Part shown: positions 8,797 through 17,240 of the stretch, in pieces
Position numbering within the stretch: position 1 is the stretch's first letter
How the letters are laid out: the number at the start of each line of letters is the position of its first letter
Assembly (NCBI GenBank): GCA_934215475.1
Contig: CAKPZY010000012.1
Location: forward strand, 1 to 49,334
DNA length: 49,334 bases
From: an uncultured Ligilactobacillus sp.
Lineage (GTDB): Bacteria; Bacillota; Bacilli; Lactobacillales; Lactobacillaceae
Direction: 5' to 3'
Translations under genes and position numbers: made by a program
Notes under the pieces: model-generated
The model's database searches: none
The model's input: the letters and a program-made list of their open reading frames with translations, nothing else
Told to the model about the DNA's origin: nothing

Positions 8797-8835
8797 GGCA
8801 TAATGAGAGTTGAAATCTGCCATTATGCCACGATT
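8797..8835 (+). terminator. Terminator-like hairpin inside the repeat region
   Basis: Stem GGCATAATG (8797-8805) with CATTATGCC (8821-8829), 15-base loop, followed shortly by a run of T. It may end the arcT transcript, 230 bases after its stop, or be part of a repeat element. Confidence 0.55.
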
Positions 8836-8897
8836 TTTTAAATTTTAGAGTTGGATTTTTCATTTCTCTCCAGTCCATTTGTGGATCATCATGGTCA

Positions 8898-9060
8898 TTT
8901 TATCCATTGACTCGTTCATTGGGTAAAACTGCACTTAGTTTTTATCCAATAGCTGCTTCATTGGGGAAAACATCGCTCAACTTTTACCCAATGGGTGTTT
9001 CATTGGATAAAAAACGTCCGCCGTTTCCCCAATCACCTTCTCCCATAGATTTATTTCTCC
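8898..9060 (+). repeat. 42-base-period hairpin array, copy A
   Basis: Three full units start at 8898, 8940 and 8982, exactly 42 bases apart, followed by a degenerate tail to 9060. Each unit is a 12-base left arm like TTTTATCCAATG, a 7-base loop, a right arm like CATTGGATAAAA and an 11-base linker. Units 1-3 correspond in order to units 3, 2 and 1 of the inverted array at 38.4 kb; the loops differ by one base each. The 36-base tail 9024-9059 matches 38349-38384 (reverse complement) at 32 of 36 bases, all differences being transitions. Confidence 0.9.
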
Positions 9061-9146
9061 AACGTATCAAATTTACATGGCAATTTATCAAGATAAGGTT
9101 TTTTATGGCTAAACCAATACTCAAATTGCTTCGCTTTGTTCTGATC

Positions 9147-9211
9147 GGACTGGGGCAAAACTAGTCTGATTGCTTGCAGGACCCGGCCGATGTTTGATCT
9201 CTGCAGCCAAT
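9147..9211 (-). repeat. Dispersed repeat, copy 2
   Basis: The reverse complement of 9188-9211 matches 1-24 of the window at 22 of 24 bases, and 9147-9165 matches the reverse complement of the 53-72 end. In this copy the internal hairpin is partly lost. It lies 86 bases after hairpin array copy A. Confidence 0.75.
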
Positions 9212-9439
9212 TTTTTCATTTAAAAAGCAAAGACCAAAAAATACCGGCAAAATTAAAAGAATTCAGAAAATTTGGTAAAACTTTATCGGGCTTTCGAACA
9301 TATTGTCCCAGTCCCTTTTTAATTGGATAAATTTTGGCTTCTTGCTGTGGGAAAGTGTACGATCTGCAAAATAATTTTCGCTTGTTCTACAAATTACGGT
9401 ATAATTTGAGATGTAAAACTAAAGAGATGGAGCAGCATA

Positions 9440-9889
9440 ATGGCAGGAGAAAAGCTAAATTTTAAAGACAAGGTCAATAATTGGATAAAAAACCCAAAAG
9501 CATATCTATTGGTTGGACTGGTTTTGATCATTATTGTTGCCTTAACGATGGCGTTTAAAGGCAGGTCTGAGAAGTATTACTTGGATGATCATGGCTGGCA
9601 AGTTGAGATCAATGAAGGCAATGAAAAATCAGTCGTCAACGTTTTTTTCAAAGGGAATAAGGCATATGGGTTCGTCAAGGGTAAAACTGTTTTATCCAAA
9701 GATAAAGCCTCACGTCTCACATATGACCCAAAGTATCATACGTTCAACGTTTACGGCTCAGAATCTGCCTTGAAATTTCATGTGGCCAAGAAAAACAAAG
9801 ATCAAGTTGAAGGGACTGTAATGTCGAGCCACAGCAGTGCGGAATATTCGTATAAAATGATTAGGGATGACACCATTTCGCTGCAATAA
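9440..9889 (+). CDS. Small membrane-anchored protein of unknown function
   Basis: 149 residues. One membrane segment at about 21-39 ([19 protein letters not shown]) after a basic N-terminus, then a soluble domain of about 105 residues rich in Lys, Tyr and short beta-strand-like stretches, probably outside the cell. TATAAT at 9400-9405 and GATGGAG before the ATG support expression right after the repeat region. It is followed after 79 bases by nanE, possibly in one transcript. I do not recognise the family. Confidence 0.75.
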   Translation: MAGEKLNFKDKVNNWIKNPKAYLLVGLVLIIIVALTMAFKGRSEKYYLDDHGWQVEINEGNEKSVVNVFFKGNKAYGFVKGKTVLSKDKASRLTYDPKYHTFNVYGSESALKFHVAKKNKDQVEGTVMSSHSSAEYSYKMIRDDTISLQ

Positions 9890-9968
9890 CCACGATGTTA
9901 AGCAGGCAGCGTTCAAACTTCATAGGGCAGATGGCAATAAAAGTATAGTATTGGGAGGAGGCATTGCA

Positions 9969-10658
9969 ATGAATAAAGACGCTTTTATCGGTCAGGTCCA
10001 TGGCGGATTGATCGTTTCTTGCCAAGCTTTACCAAATGAGCCGCTTTATACTGAAACGGGCGGTATCATGCCTTTGATGGCTCGTGCTGCTCAGCAAGGA
10101 GGCGCGGTCGGGATCAGAGCCAATTCTGTCAGAGATATCCAGCAGATCAAACAAGTGGTAAATCTCCCGGTCATCGGGATCATCAAACGCTATTATCCGC
10201 CTGAAGAACCCTATATTACACCAACGATGACAGAAGTAGCTGAGTTGGCACAAGCTAGACCAGACGTGATCGCATTGGACGCTACATTGCGACCGCGTCA
10301 CGATGGGCTGACTTTGGAACAATTCATTGAGCGAATAAAGCATAAATACCCGGAGCAGTTGTTGATGGCAGATATTTCCAATCTCGCTGAAGGACTGAAT
10401 GCGGCAAAGTTAGGCGTTGATTTTGTTGGGACAACTTTGGCCGGGTATACTAAAGAAAGTGAAAGATTGGCAGGGCCAAACTATAAACTCATCAAATGCT
10501 TAGTTAATGCCGGATTAAATGTAATTGCGGAAGGAAAGATCCATACTCCACAGGAAGCACAAAAAATTCAAGCAATTGGTGTGACGGCATTGGTCGTTGG
10601 CGGTGCGATCACACGCCCGCAGGAAATTACCGCTAGATTTGTCAATGAATTACATTGA
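9969..10658 (+). CDS. nanE: N-acetylmannosamine-6-phosphate 2-epimerase
   Basis: Interconverts ManNAc-6-P and GlcNAc-6-P in sialic acid catabolism; cytoplasmic TIM barrel. The ATG at 9969 follows AGGAGG by 7 bases and gives 229 residues, the usual length, although the frame is open upstream to 9867 inside the previous gene. Visible family features: [16 protein letters not shown] at the start, [38 protein letters not shown] and VVGGAITRP with the phosphate-binding Gly-rich loop. No nanA, nanK or sialic acid transporter lies nearby, so it may serve cell-wall amino-sugar recycling. Confidence 0.92.
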   Translation: MNKDAFIGQVHGGLIVSCQALPNEPLYTETGGIMPLMARAAQQGGAVGIRANSVRDIQQIKQVVNLPVIGIIKRYYPPEEPYITPTMTEVAELAQARPDVIALDATLRPRHDGLTLEQFIERIKHKYPEQLLMADISNLAEGLNAAKLGVDFVGTTLAGYTKESERLAGPNYKLIKCLVNAGLNVIAEGKIHTPQEAQKIQAIGVTALVVGGAITRPQEITARFVNELH

Positions 10659-10744
10659 CATCAGTAAATATATTTTGAGAATAAAATTTCCATTACAAAT
10701 GTTGAAATGAATGTTTAGCCGCTGCTAAAAATTGAGGAGTCGAG

Positions 10745-11188
10745 ATGAAAGCAAAAATCAAAGAATTTTGGAAAGAATTCGCTGTTGAGCATAATTTTCC
10801 GCAAGATCCTGTGCCCGAAGCCTGGAGTTTTGGATCGGACGCCGACAAATTGGCACAGTTGGTCAAACAGGGGGTCAAGACGGCAACTACATCGGGGTAT
10901 GAATTGTATGCTTTGGATGATGATCCATTGCCGCAGGCAGGAGAATATAATATTATTTTGAATAGCAAGGATCAGCCGGTTTGTGTGACAGTGACCAAGG
11001 TCGTGGAGGTTTTGCCTTTTAAGTACATTTCGGCAGAACATGCTTACCATGAAGGCGAAAGTGATCGTTCATATGCGTACTGGCATCGAGTCCACGTTGA
11101 CTTTTTTACTCGTGAGTATGCCGATTATGGCGTTTCATTTTCTCCGGAGTCGAAGTGTGTCTGCGAAGTATTTGAATTAGTACCGTAA
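10745..11188 (+). CDS. ASCH domain protein
   Basis: 147 residues, a single ASCH domain (PUA-like beta barrel, proposed RNA-binding). Visible features: WSFGSDADKLAQLVKQGVKTATTS near 27-50 and the C-terminal EGESDRSYAYWHRVHVDFF near 105-122, both typical of the family. GAGGAG lies just before the ATG. ASCH proteins of this type are proposed to act in translation or coactivation, and a related Escherichia coli protein is an amidohydrolase on acetylcytidine; which applies here is unknown. Probably in one transcript with nanE and the following hydrolase. Confidence 0.85.
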   Translation: MKAKIKEFWKEFAVEHNFPQDPVPEAWSFGSDADKLAQLVKQGVKTATTSGYELYALDDDPLPQAGEYNIILNSKDQPVCVTVTKVVEVLPFKYISAEHAYHEGESDRSYAYWHRVHVDFFTREYADYGVSFSPESKCVCEVFELVP

Positions 11189-11259
11189 ACAATAATTAAG
11201 TTGGCGGCACTAAAGCGGCTGATAAAGTCTGAAAATTTTGGCAGAGGAGGGAATAGGAA

Positions 11260-12051
11260 ATGGAGTTTATAACCAACGATGGAATGCGGTTAGAGTACGA
11301 CGATGTTGGTAGTGGTCAACCGGTGGTGATTTTAACCGGGCTCGGCGGAAGCCGTGTCATTTGGGGTGAGCAAGTCAAAGCCTTGATAAGTGCGGGCTTT
11401 AGAGTAATCAATATTGATGCCAGAAATCAAGGTGCCTCGCAGCATACAACAAAGGGCATGCGGATTTCTCGGCACTCAATGGACCTCTGGGAAATTATGC
11501 AGAAACTGGAATTGGAAAAGCCCATTTTGCTGGGTAATTCTATGGGAGCGTCAACGATATTTGGTTATGTTTCCTTATTTGGCTCCAAAGACATCAAAGC
11601 GGTGATTGATGTTGACCAAAGCCCTAAGATGATCTGTGAGGATCATTGGACTTATGGATTTAAAGGTATTGTCACTTGGAAAAATTTTCCGGATATTTTA
11701 AAGGCACCGTTTGGACGGGCCACCTATCACAAGTTAAGTGACGATGTTTATCAGAGCAATAAGCGTGCACAAGCGGAACACCCATACGATGCGCAGCTCA
11801 ATCTCCCCTTTTTGAGGGATCATGCTTTTCAAGATTGGCGTGACGTGATAAGTGAACTGGAATGTCCTCTCTTGATCATCGCAGGAGAAAAATCGCCATA
11901 TTTTGATCACAATTTTGCCCCGGTGACTGCCAAAATTGCACCGAATGGTTCGTACCAGATTATTCCTGAAAGTGGGCATATGGTGATGGCAGAACAACCG
12001 TCTTCCTTCAATGCAGCCTTATTTTCATTTTTCAAAGAAAATAATTTATAA
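11260..12051 (+). CDS. Alpha/beta hydrolase
   Basis: 263 residues. The nucleophile elbow GNSMG places Ser94, the oxyanion region LTGLGGSR is at about 25-32, Asp is likely in IAGEKSPYFD near 216, and the catalytic His is 240 in ESGHMVMAEQP. This order is standard for the fold. The substrate cannot be told; the closest pattern is small esterases and C-C hydrolase-like proteins. Strong ribosome site GAGGAGGG. It lies 71 bases after the ASCH gene, probably the end of that transcript. Confidence 0.88.
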   Translation: MEFITNDGMRLEYDDVGSGQPVVILTGLGGSRVIWGEQVKALISAGFRVINIDARNQGASQHTTKGMRISRHSMDLWEIMQKLELEKPILLGNSMGASTIFGYVSLFGSKDIKAVIDVDQSPKMICEDHWTYGFKGIVTWKNFPDILKAPFGRATYHKLSDDVYQSNKRAQAEHPYDAQLNLPFLRDHAFQDWRDVISELECPLLIIAGEKSPYFDHNFAPVTAKIAPNGSYQIIPESGHMVMAEQPSSFNAALFSFFKENNL

Positions 12052-12228
12052 GTAAAAAGTTTTGTTAGCGGGGATGATGAAAAGCTGATCCTGAGGCAAA
12101 ATTTTTGTGTCTTAACCGCTAAGAGTGCGATAAAAAATCCCGGGTAATAACACATAAATGAGTTTAATTAGGGAAATCGCAAAAAAATGAAAACGAATAC
12201 ATAAATCTGTAGCTATTTGTTAACAGGT

Positions 12229-12239
12229 TGTGGTATACT
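12229..12239 (+). promoter_or_regulatory. Extended -10 promoter for ddl
   Basis: TATACT at 12234-12239 is preceded by TGG, the extended -10 form, so a poor -35 is acceptable. Transcription would start near 12246, between the upstream in-frame start and the preferred ATG at 12274. Confidence 0.6.
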
Positions 12240-12273
12240 TAAGATTCTAAATATACCTGGAGGTGTTCAACCT

Positions 12274-13335
12274 ATGAAAATTGCCGTTTTAGCCGGGGGG
12301 CGTAGTACCGAGCGGAACGTTTCAATTTCTAGTGGTTACCGTATTACTAATGCTTTAAGGAATATGGGCCATCAATCAACTTTTATTGACCTGTTTCTTG
12401 GTTACGATCTGCCGGCAGGTGCGAGTGCCGAATCAGTTTTTGAGGATGCTAATACGAGCAAGGACCTTAAGATCTCAGACGCTATCCTCACTGATGACGA
12501 CATTAATGCCCTGCGCGAAGATGGTTCGACCGAGTTATTCGGGCCGCATGTTTTAGAGATCTGTAAAGCCGCAGATATTGTTTTCTTGGCATTGCATGGT
12601 GGCGATGGAGAGAATGGTAAGGTGCAGGCTGTGCTTGATCTCAATAATATTCGTTATACTGGCAGCGGTTCGACCGCGAGCGGTATTTGCATGAATAAGG
12701 TTTATACGAAGGAACTTTTGTTGTACAACAATATTCAAACAGCTGCGTTTGTCGAGATCAAACGCGACCAAGGAGCTAAGGGACACAAGCTGCCGTTTGA
12801 CTATCCTGTTGTGTTAAAGCCCACTTCTGGCGGTTCATCCGTCGGTATGCATATCGTACACAGCGATGAAGAACTGGAAACCGGCTTGGTTGACGTTTTT
12901 CGTTTTGACAACAGTGCGATCATCGAAGAATTTATCAGCGGCCGCGAGTTTTCACTGGGTGTGGTGAATGGATACGCCTATCCAGCGATCGAGATCAAAG
13001 TCCATGATGGCTGGTATGATTTTGAACATAAATTTCAACCAGGCCACACAGATTTCATCACCCCACCAGAAGATCTAGATCCGGCGGTCCATGAAGAGAT
13101 GAAGCGCGTAGCCGTGGAATCAATTGACGCAATGGGGCTGCAAAATTACGGGCGGATCGATTTCTTTACCAACGATCGTGGTGTATGGGTCATTGAAGGC
13201 AACAACCTGCCTGGTATGACCCCATTGTCCTTATTGCCGCAAGAAGCAGAGAATGACGGGGTACCTTACGGTGAACTGGTTGATAGTATTGTTAAAGGCA
13301 AGATGAAGATCTACGACGAAGGTATGAACAATTAG
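12274..13335 (+). CDS. ddl: D-alanine--D-alanine (or D-lactate) ligase
   Basis: Joins D-Ala with D-Ala or D-Lac, ATP-dependent, for the end of the peptidoglycan stem peptide; cytoplasmic ATP-grasp enzyme. The ATG at 12274 follows GGAGGTG and gives 353 residues. Visible: [16 protein letters not shown] at the start, [12 protein letters not shown] near 104-115, [12 protein letters not shown] near 181-192, [13 protein letters not shown] near 218-230 and [16 protein letters not shown] near the end. In the omega-loop motif EHKF, residue 254 is Phe where D-Ala-adding enzymes have Tyr. Phe at this position is the known sign of depsipeptide (D-Ala-D-Lac) ligases in lactobacilli and Leuconostoc and goes with natural vancomycin resistance. 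Confidence 0.93.
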   Translation: MKIAVLAGGRSTERNVSISSGYRITNALRNMGHQSTFIDLFLGYDLPAGASAESVFEDANTSKDLKISDAILTDDDINALREDGSTELFGPHVLEICKAADIVFLALHGGDGENGKVQAVLDLNNIRYTGSGSTASGICMNKVYTKELLLYNNIQTAAFVEIKRDQGAKGHKLPFDYPVVLKPTSGGSSVGMHIVHSDEELETGLVDVFRFDNSAIIEEFISGREFSLGVVNGYAYPAIEIKVHDGWYDFEHKFQPGHTDFITPPEDLDPAVHEEMKRVAVESIDAMGLQNYGRIDFFTNDRGVWVIEGNNLPGMTPLSLLPQEAENDGVPYGELVDSIVKGKMKIYDEGMNN

Positions 13336-13407
13336 TATTTTACGGACAGGGATACTTAGCACCAACTAAATCGTTGCATTTGAAATCAGACTGTTGTAAT
13401 TAAAAAA

Positions 13408-13446
13408 GCCAAGAGTGAGCTAGTTTTGCTTACCCTTGGTTTTTTT
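13408..13446 (+). terminator. Rho-independent terminator after ddl
   Basis: Arms 13408-13420 and 13428-13440 pair with one mismatch and are followed by seven T; the A run upstream lets it also serve the convergent gene on the minus strand. Confidence 0.88.
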
Positions 13447-13461
13447 GCATCTGCTGCTCAT

Positions 13462-14049
13462 TTATTTATTAAAATAAATTAGTTTTCTAGTTTGTGAAGT
13501 CCATTTGAATTTGGTGATACCAGCATTGTTTGGCTCACTGAGCTCACTCACATCTTTATTCAGCAGGAGTAAGCTAAGAATTATTTTGATTGCGTAGCCA
13601 TGACTGACAAGCAGAACTTTTTCGGTGGGATACTTGACCCACGTGTCAGCTAAAAAAGAGCTTAATCTTTTTTGAGCTGCAACATTTGTTTCGCCATGTG
13701 AAATTTTTTGCGAACCGGGTAATAAATTATGAGCATCGTCAAAGTATTGCGCATAATCATGCCAAAGCTGGGGAAGTTTCTGTCCATTCCAATTACCGTA
13801 GTCAAATTCACGCAAGCGCCAGTCATAGGTTGTCGTCATCTGTGGGGCAAGTATCTGTGCAGTTTGGGCTGCTCGCTTTAGGGGACTGGCGAAAACATGG
13901 GTAAAATCTTGCTGTTTAATTTTATCAAATGTTTTTCTGGCTTGGCTCTTTCCCAGCGAGGTCAGTGGTGTGTCGATCAGCGCCCCTTGCATGATTTGAG
14001 CGGCGTTGGCTGCGCTTTGGCCATGTCTTACAACGTAAAAGGTAGTCAA
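13462..14049 (-). CDS. Histidine phosphatase (phosphoglycerate mutase-like) family protein
   Basis: 195 residues. The RHG motif (VVRHGQSAANAA, His9) gives the phospho-accepting histidine, Glu is in REFDYGNWNG near 84, and the second His is in LVSHGYAIK near 150. The true glycolytic mutase is encoded separately at 28.6 kb, so this is probably a broad phosphatase, for example on phosphosugars or cobalamin-type intermediates. The start appears to be TTG, giving the typical MTTFYVVRHG beginning; the ribosome site before it is weak. Convergent with ddl. Confidence 0.88.
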   Translation of the reverse strand: MTTFYVVRHGQSAANAAQIMQGALIDTPLTSLGKSQARKTFDKIKQQDFTHVFASPLKRAAQTAQILAPQMTTTYDWRLREFDYGNWNGQKLPQLWHDYAQYFDDAHNLLPGSQKISHGETNVAAQKRLSSFLADTWVKYPTEKVLLVSHGYAIKIILSLLLLNKDVSELSEPNNAGITKFKWTSQTRKLIYFNK

Positions 14050-14301
14050 TTATACTGCTTCTTTCTTTTTTATCATCTATTATACCTTAAAGGTGAAAAA
14101 GTGGATGTTTTTAAGCTTTATTGTGGTCTATAATAGAGGCGGTAAATTTTGGTAAAAATTAGGAAAAAGCGTTCAAGTAGCTATTTTCCTAAAATTCTGC
14201 TACATTATAGAGAAACGTGTACATTATTTAGTGCATAAGAATTTAATGATCATCAAGGTATCGCTTGAAGGTTTTGACAGATCAAAGGGGAGAATAAACC
14301 T

Positions 14302-15105
14302 ATGATGCCAGAAATGCTACAAATCGAAAATGGTTATAATTTTAGAGAGCTTGGGGGATACGCTACTTCTGACGGCAGGTATTTAAAGAAGCACAAACTA
14401 TTGCGTTCAGCTGCTTTAAATGAGTTGTCTGAACATGATCTCGGCTATCTTGACGAATATGGCTTGCGTTATGATATTGATTTTCGTTCTCCAAGTGAGA
14501 GAAAAAAGCAGCCTGATCGTCTGCCGGTTCACACGGCTTATCATTTTGCACCTGTTTTTACCATTGATGAAACTAAGAGTCAGGCAGATGACAGGGCCGA
14601 AGATAATAAGTATATGACAGAGGAAAACGCTGGCTTTAAGCAAATGCTTAATGCATACAACGACATTGTTTTATCGGCTAATGCAAAAAAGGCTTACCGC
14701 AAGTTTTTTGACCTCTTGCTGGCCAACGACAGTGATAATGAATCAGTTATTTTTCATTGTTCAGCAGGCAAGGATCGGACTGGAATGGGGGCTGTCTACG
14801 TGTTAACAGTTCTAGGCGTTGACCCAAAAGTGGTCAGAAACGATTACCTCGCTTCAAATTACTTTTTGCAAAAACGGCGTGGTTTTAAACCTTCTTCACA
14901 GAGAATGCCTGTCGCTGCGCAAAATGCGATCTACCTAGAGAATATGAAAGCATTAAGCAGTGTTTCAGGTGCTTACTTAGAATGCGCACTCGGAACTATG
15001 CAGCGGGAATATGGTACTCTGGAGCATTATATAGAGACTGAGTTAGGGATCACAAAGAAACAAAAGGCAGATTTGGAGAAGATCTATTTGACTGATCAAG
15101 GGTAG
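14302..15105 (+). CDS. Tyrosine/dual-specificity protein phosphatase (Y_phosphatase3 type)
   Basis: 267 residues. The signature HCSAGKDRTG at 152-161 provides Cys153 and Arg159, with NFRELGGYATSDGR near 13-26 and LLRSAALNELSEHDL near 33-47, as in the LipA/PtpB-like bacterial tyrosine phosphatases that also act on phosphoinositides. No signal peptide is seen, so it is probably cytoplasmic. AAAGGGGAG precedes the ATG. Alone in its transcript, ended by a terminator that overlaps the stop codon. Confidence 0.9.
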   Translation: MMPEMLQIENGYNFRELGGYATSDGRYLKKHKLLRSAALNELSEHDLGYLDEYGLRYDIDFRSPSERKKQPDRLPVHTAYHFAPVFTIDETKSQADDRAEDNKYMTEENAGFKQMLNAYNDIVLSANAKKAYRKFFDLLLANDSDNESVIFHCSAGKDRTGMGAVYVLTVLGVDPKVVRNDYLASNYFLQKRRGFKPSSQRMPVAAQNAIYLENMKALSSVSGAYLECALGTMQREYGTLEHYIETELGITKKQKADLEKIYLTDQG

Positions 15106-15123
15106 CGCAAGCACCCTTTTTTT
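15098..15123 (+). terminator. Rho-independent terminator overlapping the phosphatase stop codon
   Basis: AAGGGT (15098-15103) pairs with ACCCTT (15113-15118), extended by GC pairs around the loop, followed by a T run. The stop TAG is at 15103-15105, inside the stem. Confidence 0.8.
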
Positions 15124-15345
15124 GCCTGATACACCGGTGAAAAGTAAACATTTCTACCATAATTAGCTGCATTTATTTGTGAAGATAATTTCCTGTCAAA
15201 AATCGAATACTATCAAGCTATTTATTTTGGTTGATCGAGCATGTAAACTGATCACCATCTAGGCCTATCATGTGTAGCGCCCGCATAAATATGGTTTTAT
15301 GAGAATGGGTGTATAGGGCACGTAAATTTAATTGGAGGTGGCTAC

Positions 15346-16443
15346 ATGAGGATCTTGTTTTGTTTAGAAAATCTAAAAATGGATGGTGCGCATCGAGCAA
15401 CGATCGTTGTTGGTAATTACTTGTCGCGTATCTATGATGTTTCTTTTTTTTCGCTGTCGACCATTAAATCTTATTTTGAATTAGATGCTCCGCTGATCAC
15501 AGCTAAGCACCCGTTTGATACGGGGAAGAGTTACCGTGGATCCACACCATGGGAAGACTTTGCTGAGCAGATAAAAGATCTAATTGAGGTCCTTCAGGAA
15601 GATAAGTTTGATGCAGTAGTTCTGACCGCGGGGACGCTGACTAGTTTTGCACCTTTTATAAAAAAAGAATGCCCTAATGTTGTCCAGATCGCATGGATGC
15701 ACAATAATTTCAAAACTTACATGAATCAATATTACAAGGGTATGCAAAAGGAGTTTCAAGCGGGCTTAGAGGACGTTGACACGATCGTTGCCCTAACACA
15801 GTCCGATACGGATCAGTTTGTGCAATATAATGAGAATACAGTTTGCCTATACAACCCGTTGACTTTGGAAGCTAATGAGCAATCCAAATTGAATCAGCCT
15901 GTGATCTCGATGGTGTGCCGAATGGATATAGCTCATAAGGGGCTTGACTTGATGGTCGATGTGGCAGACTCAGTCCCGGATCCTTGGATCATTCGTGTTG
16001 CCGGTACAGGTCCAGACGAGGACGAGGTCCATCGGATGGTGGCAGCTAAAGGATTGGAAGGCAAAGTCGACTTGCGAGGAGCGTTGACTGATGACCAGTT
16101 GCAAGATCATTATCGAGAGTCGTCGATTTTTATGTTGACCTCACGCTGGGAAGGGCTCCCTTTAGTCGTTGGCGAGGCGATGACGTTTGGCCTGCCAATA
16201 GTTGCGACCTTTAATACGGGCACAGAAGAATATTTGCAAGACAGCCGTTACGGGCGTTTGGCTAAATTTGAAAAAGATTCAGTGCTCCGGGCGCTAGAAC
16301 CTTTACTGCATGATAAAAAGCAACGTGAGTTGTGGGGCAAAGCTGCTTTGGAACGCTCCACCGAATTTAGCGGTTCACGGATCGTGGAACAATGGGTCCG
16401 CTTGCTGGAAATGTTAGTTGGCCGCAAAAAAGTCAAAGAGTGA
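15346..16443 (+). CDS. Glycosyltransferase family 4 (GT-B fold)
   Basis: 365 residues. The C-terminal half has the GT4 features VCRMDIAHKGLDLMVD, RVAGTGPDEDEV and the EX7E-type motif in EGLPLVVGEAMTFGLPIVA, which binds the nucleotide sugar. The N-terminal half is the acceptor domain. TGGAGGTGG precedes the ATG. No capsule or teichoic acid cluster surrounds it; instead mgtC and cfa follow after 59 and 51 bases, suggesting a membrane or cell-envelope role such as glycolipid synthesis. The acceptor cannot be deduced. Confidence 0.9.
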   Translation: MRILFCLENLKMDGAHRATIVVGNYLSRIYDVSFFSLSTIKSYFELDAPLITAKHPFDTGKSYRGSTPWEDFAEQIKDLIEVLQEDKFDAVVLTAGTLTSFAPFIKKECPNVVQIAWMHNNFKTYMNQYYKGMQKEFQAGLEDVDTIVALTQSDTDQFVQYNENTVCLYNPLTLEANEQSKLNQPVISMVCRMDIAHKGLDLMVDVADSVPDPWIIRVAGTGPDEDEVHRMVAAKGLEGKVDLRGALTDDQLQDHYRESSIFMLTSRWEGLPLVVGEAMTFGLPIVATFNTGTEEYLQDSRYGRLAKFEKDSVLRALEPLLHDKKQRELWGKAALERSTEFSGSRIVEQWVRLLEMLVGRKKVKE

Positions 16444-16502
16444 TAACATGTATTTGAGAAATTTTTATCAACGGTCAATTTAAAAAAGAAGGTGGATCTT
16501 AC

Positions 16503-17189
16503 TTGATGTTGCAAGGTGTTGATTGGACGATGCGACTGGTAGTAGCGGCCTTGTGTGGTGCGCTGATCGGTTTTGAGCGGTCAAAGTTACGCAAAAGTGC
16601 CGGGATTCGCACACATATTGTCGTAGCAGTTGCCGCGACACTGATCATGCTGGTCTCAAAATACGGTTTTTACGACGTTTTGTCAAAAAGCGACATCATA
16701 TTGGATCCATCACGTATTGCGGCTCAAATCGTCAGCGGGATCAGTTTTATCGGAGCCGGTACAATTTTAGTCCGAAGGTCACAAATCAGCGGTTTAACCA
16801 CGGCCGCAGGCGTCTGGGCGACCGCTGCCATCGGGATGGCCGAAGGTGCCGGGATGTATGCGATTGGAATAATTGCAACCGTGTTGATTGTTTTGGTGCA
16901 AAGATATTTTCATGATGATTCGCTGATCAATTCTATCATGCGTAGTTTTAGGCTTCGTTTGCATATAGAAATTGAACCTGATCAGAAAACTTTAGCCAGA
17001 TTGAAGAATTTTTTTGAAGAGAGTGATGTGAGCGATACGTCTTTCATTTTACAAGCAGTTAATGATAAGATGATCGTATTGGAATCAGACGCCCTGGTCA
17101 ATAATAAGTTTGATACGAATGAATTTTTATTTCAAATCAAACAACTGCCGGGCGTCCTTATGGTTCAAGTCTCAAATATGAAAGAATAG
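16503..17189 (+). CDS. MgtC/SapB family membrane protein
   Basis: 228 residues. Four or five membrane segments in the first 140 residues with the family motifs GALIGFERSKLRKSAGIRTH and GISFIGAGTIL plus GLTTAAGVWATAAIGMAEG, then a cytoplasmic ACT-like domain at about 150-228. In pathogens MgtC supports growth at low Mg2+ and inside macrophages; in soil and gut bacteria the role is open but linked to ion and acid stress. The start is TTG at 16503 or ATG three bases later, after GAAGGTGG. It sits between a glycosyltransferase and cfa, likely in one operon. Confidence 0.9.
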   Translation: MMLQGVDWTMRLVVAALCGALIGFERSKLRKSAGIRTHIVVAVAATLIMLVSKYGFYDVLSKSDIILDPSRIAAQIVSGISFIGAGTILVRRSQISGLTTAAGVWATAAIGMAEGAGMYAIGIIATVLIVLVQRYFHDDSLINSIMRSFRLRLHIEIEPDQKTLARLKNFFEESDVSDTSFILQAVNDKMIVLESDALVNNKFDTNEFLFQIKQLPGVLMVQVSNMKE

Positions 17190-17240
17190 ACAGACTCAAC
17201 CATAGTCGAACTTTGGAAAAGACTTGGAGGAAATTTTTAC

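Larger units (their letters stand above)
8568..9439. other. Gene-free, repeat-dense region
   Basis: 872 bases with no supported gene. It holds, in order: GGCTGGGACAA at 8747-8757, a terminator-like hairpin at 8797-8835, hairpin array copy A at 8898-9060, the second copy of the dispersed repeat at 9147-9211, and TTGTCCCAGTCC at 9303-9314, the inverse of the first motif. A 49-codon frame at 8623-8772 ends inside the repeats and lacks a good ribosome site. Confidence 0.7.

Noticed and set aside
8907..9164. Reading frame across hairpin array copy A (SLGKT/FYP repeats) as a protein gene.
   Set aside because: No ribosome site; the peptide pattern follows from the palindromic repeat, and the corresponding frame in copy B is broken by a stop upstream of unit 4.
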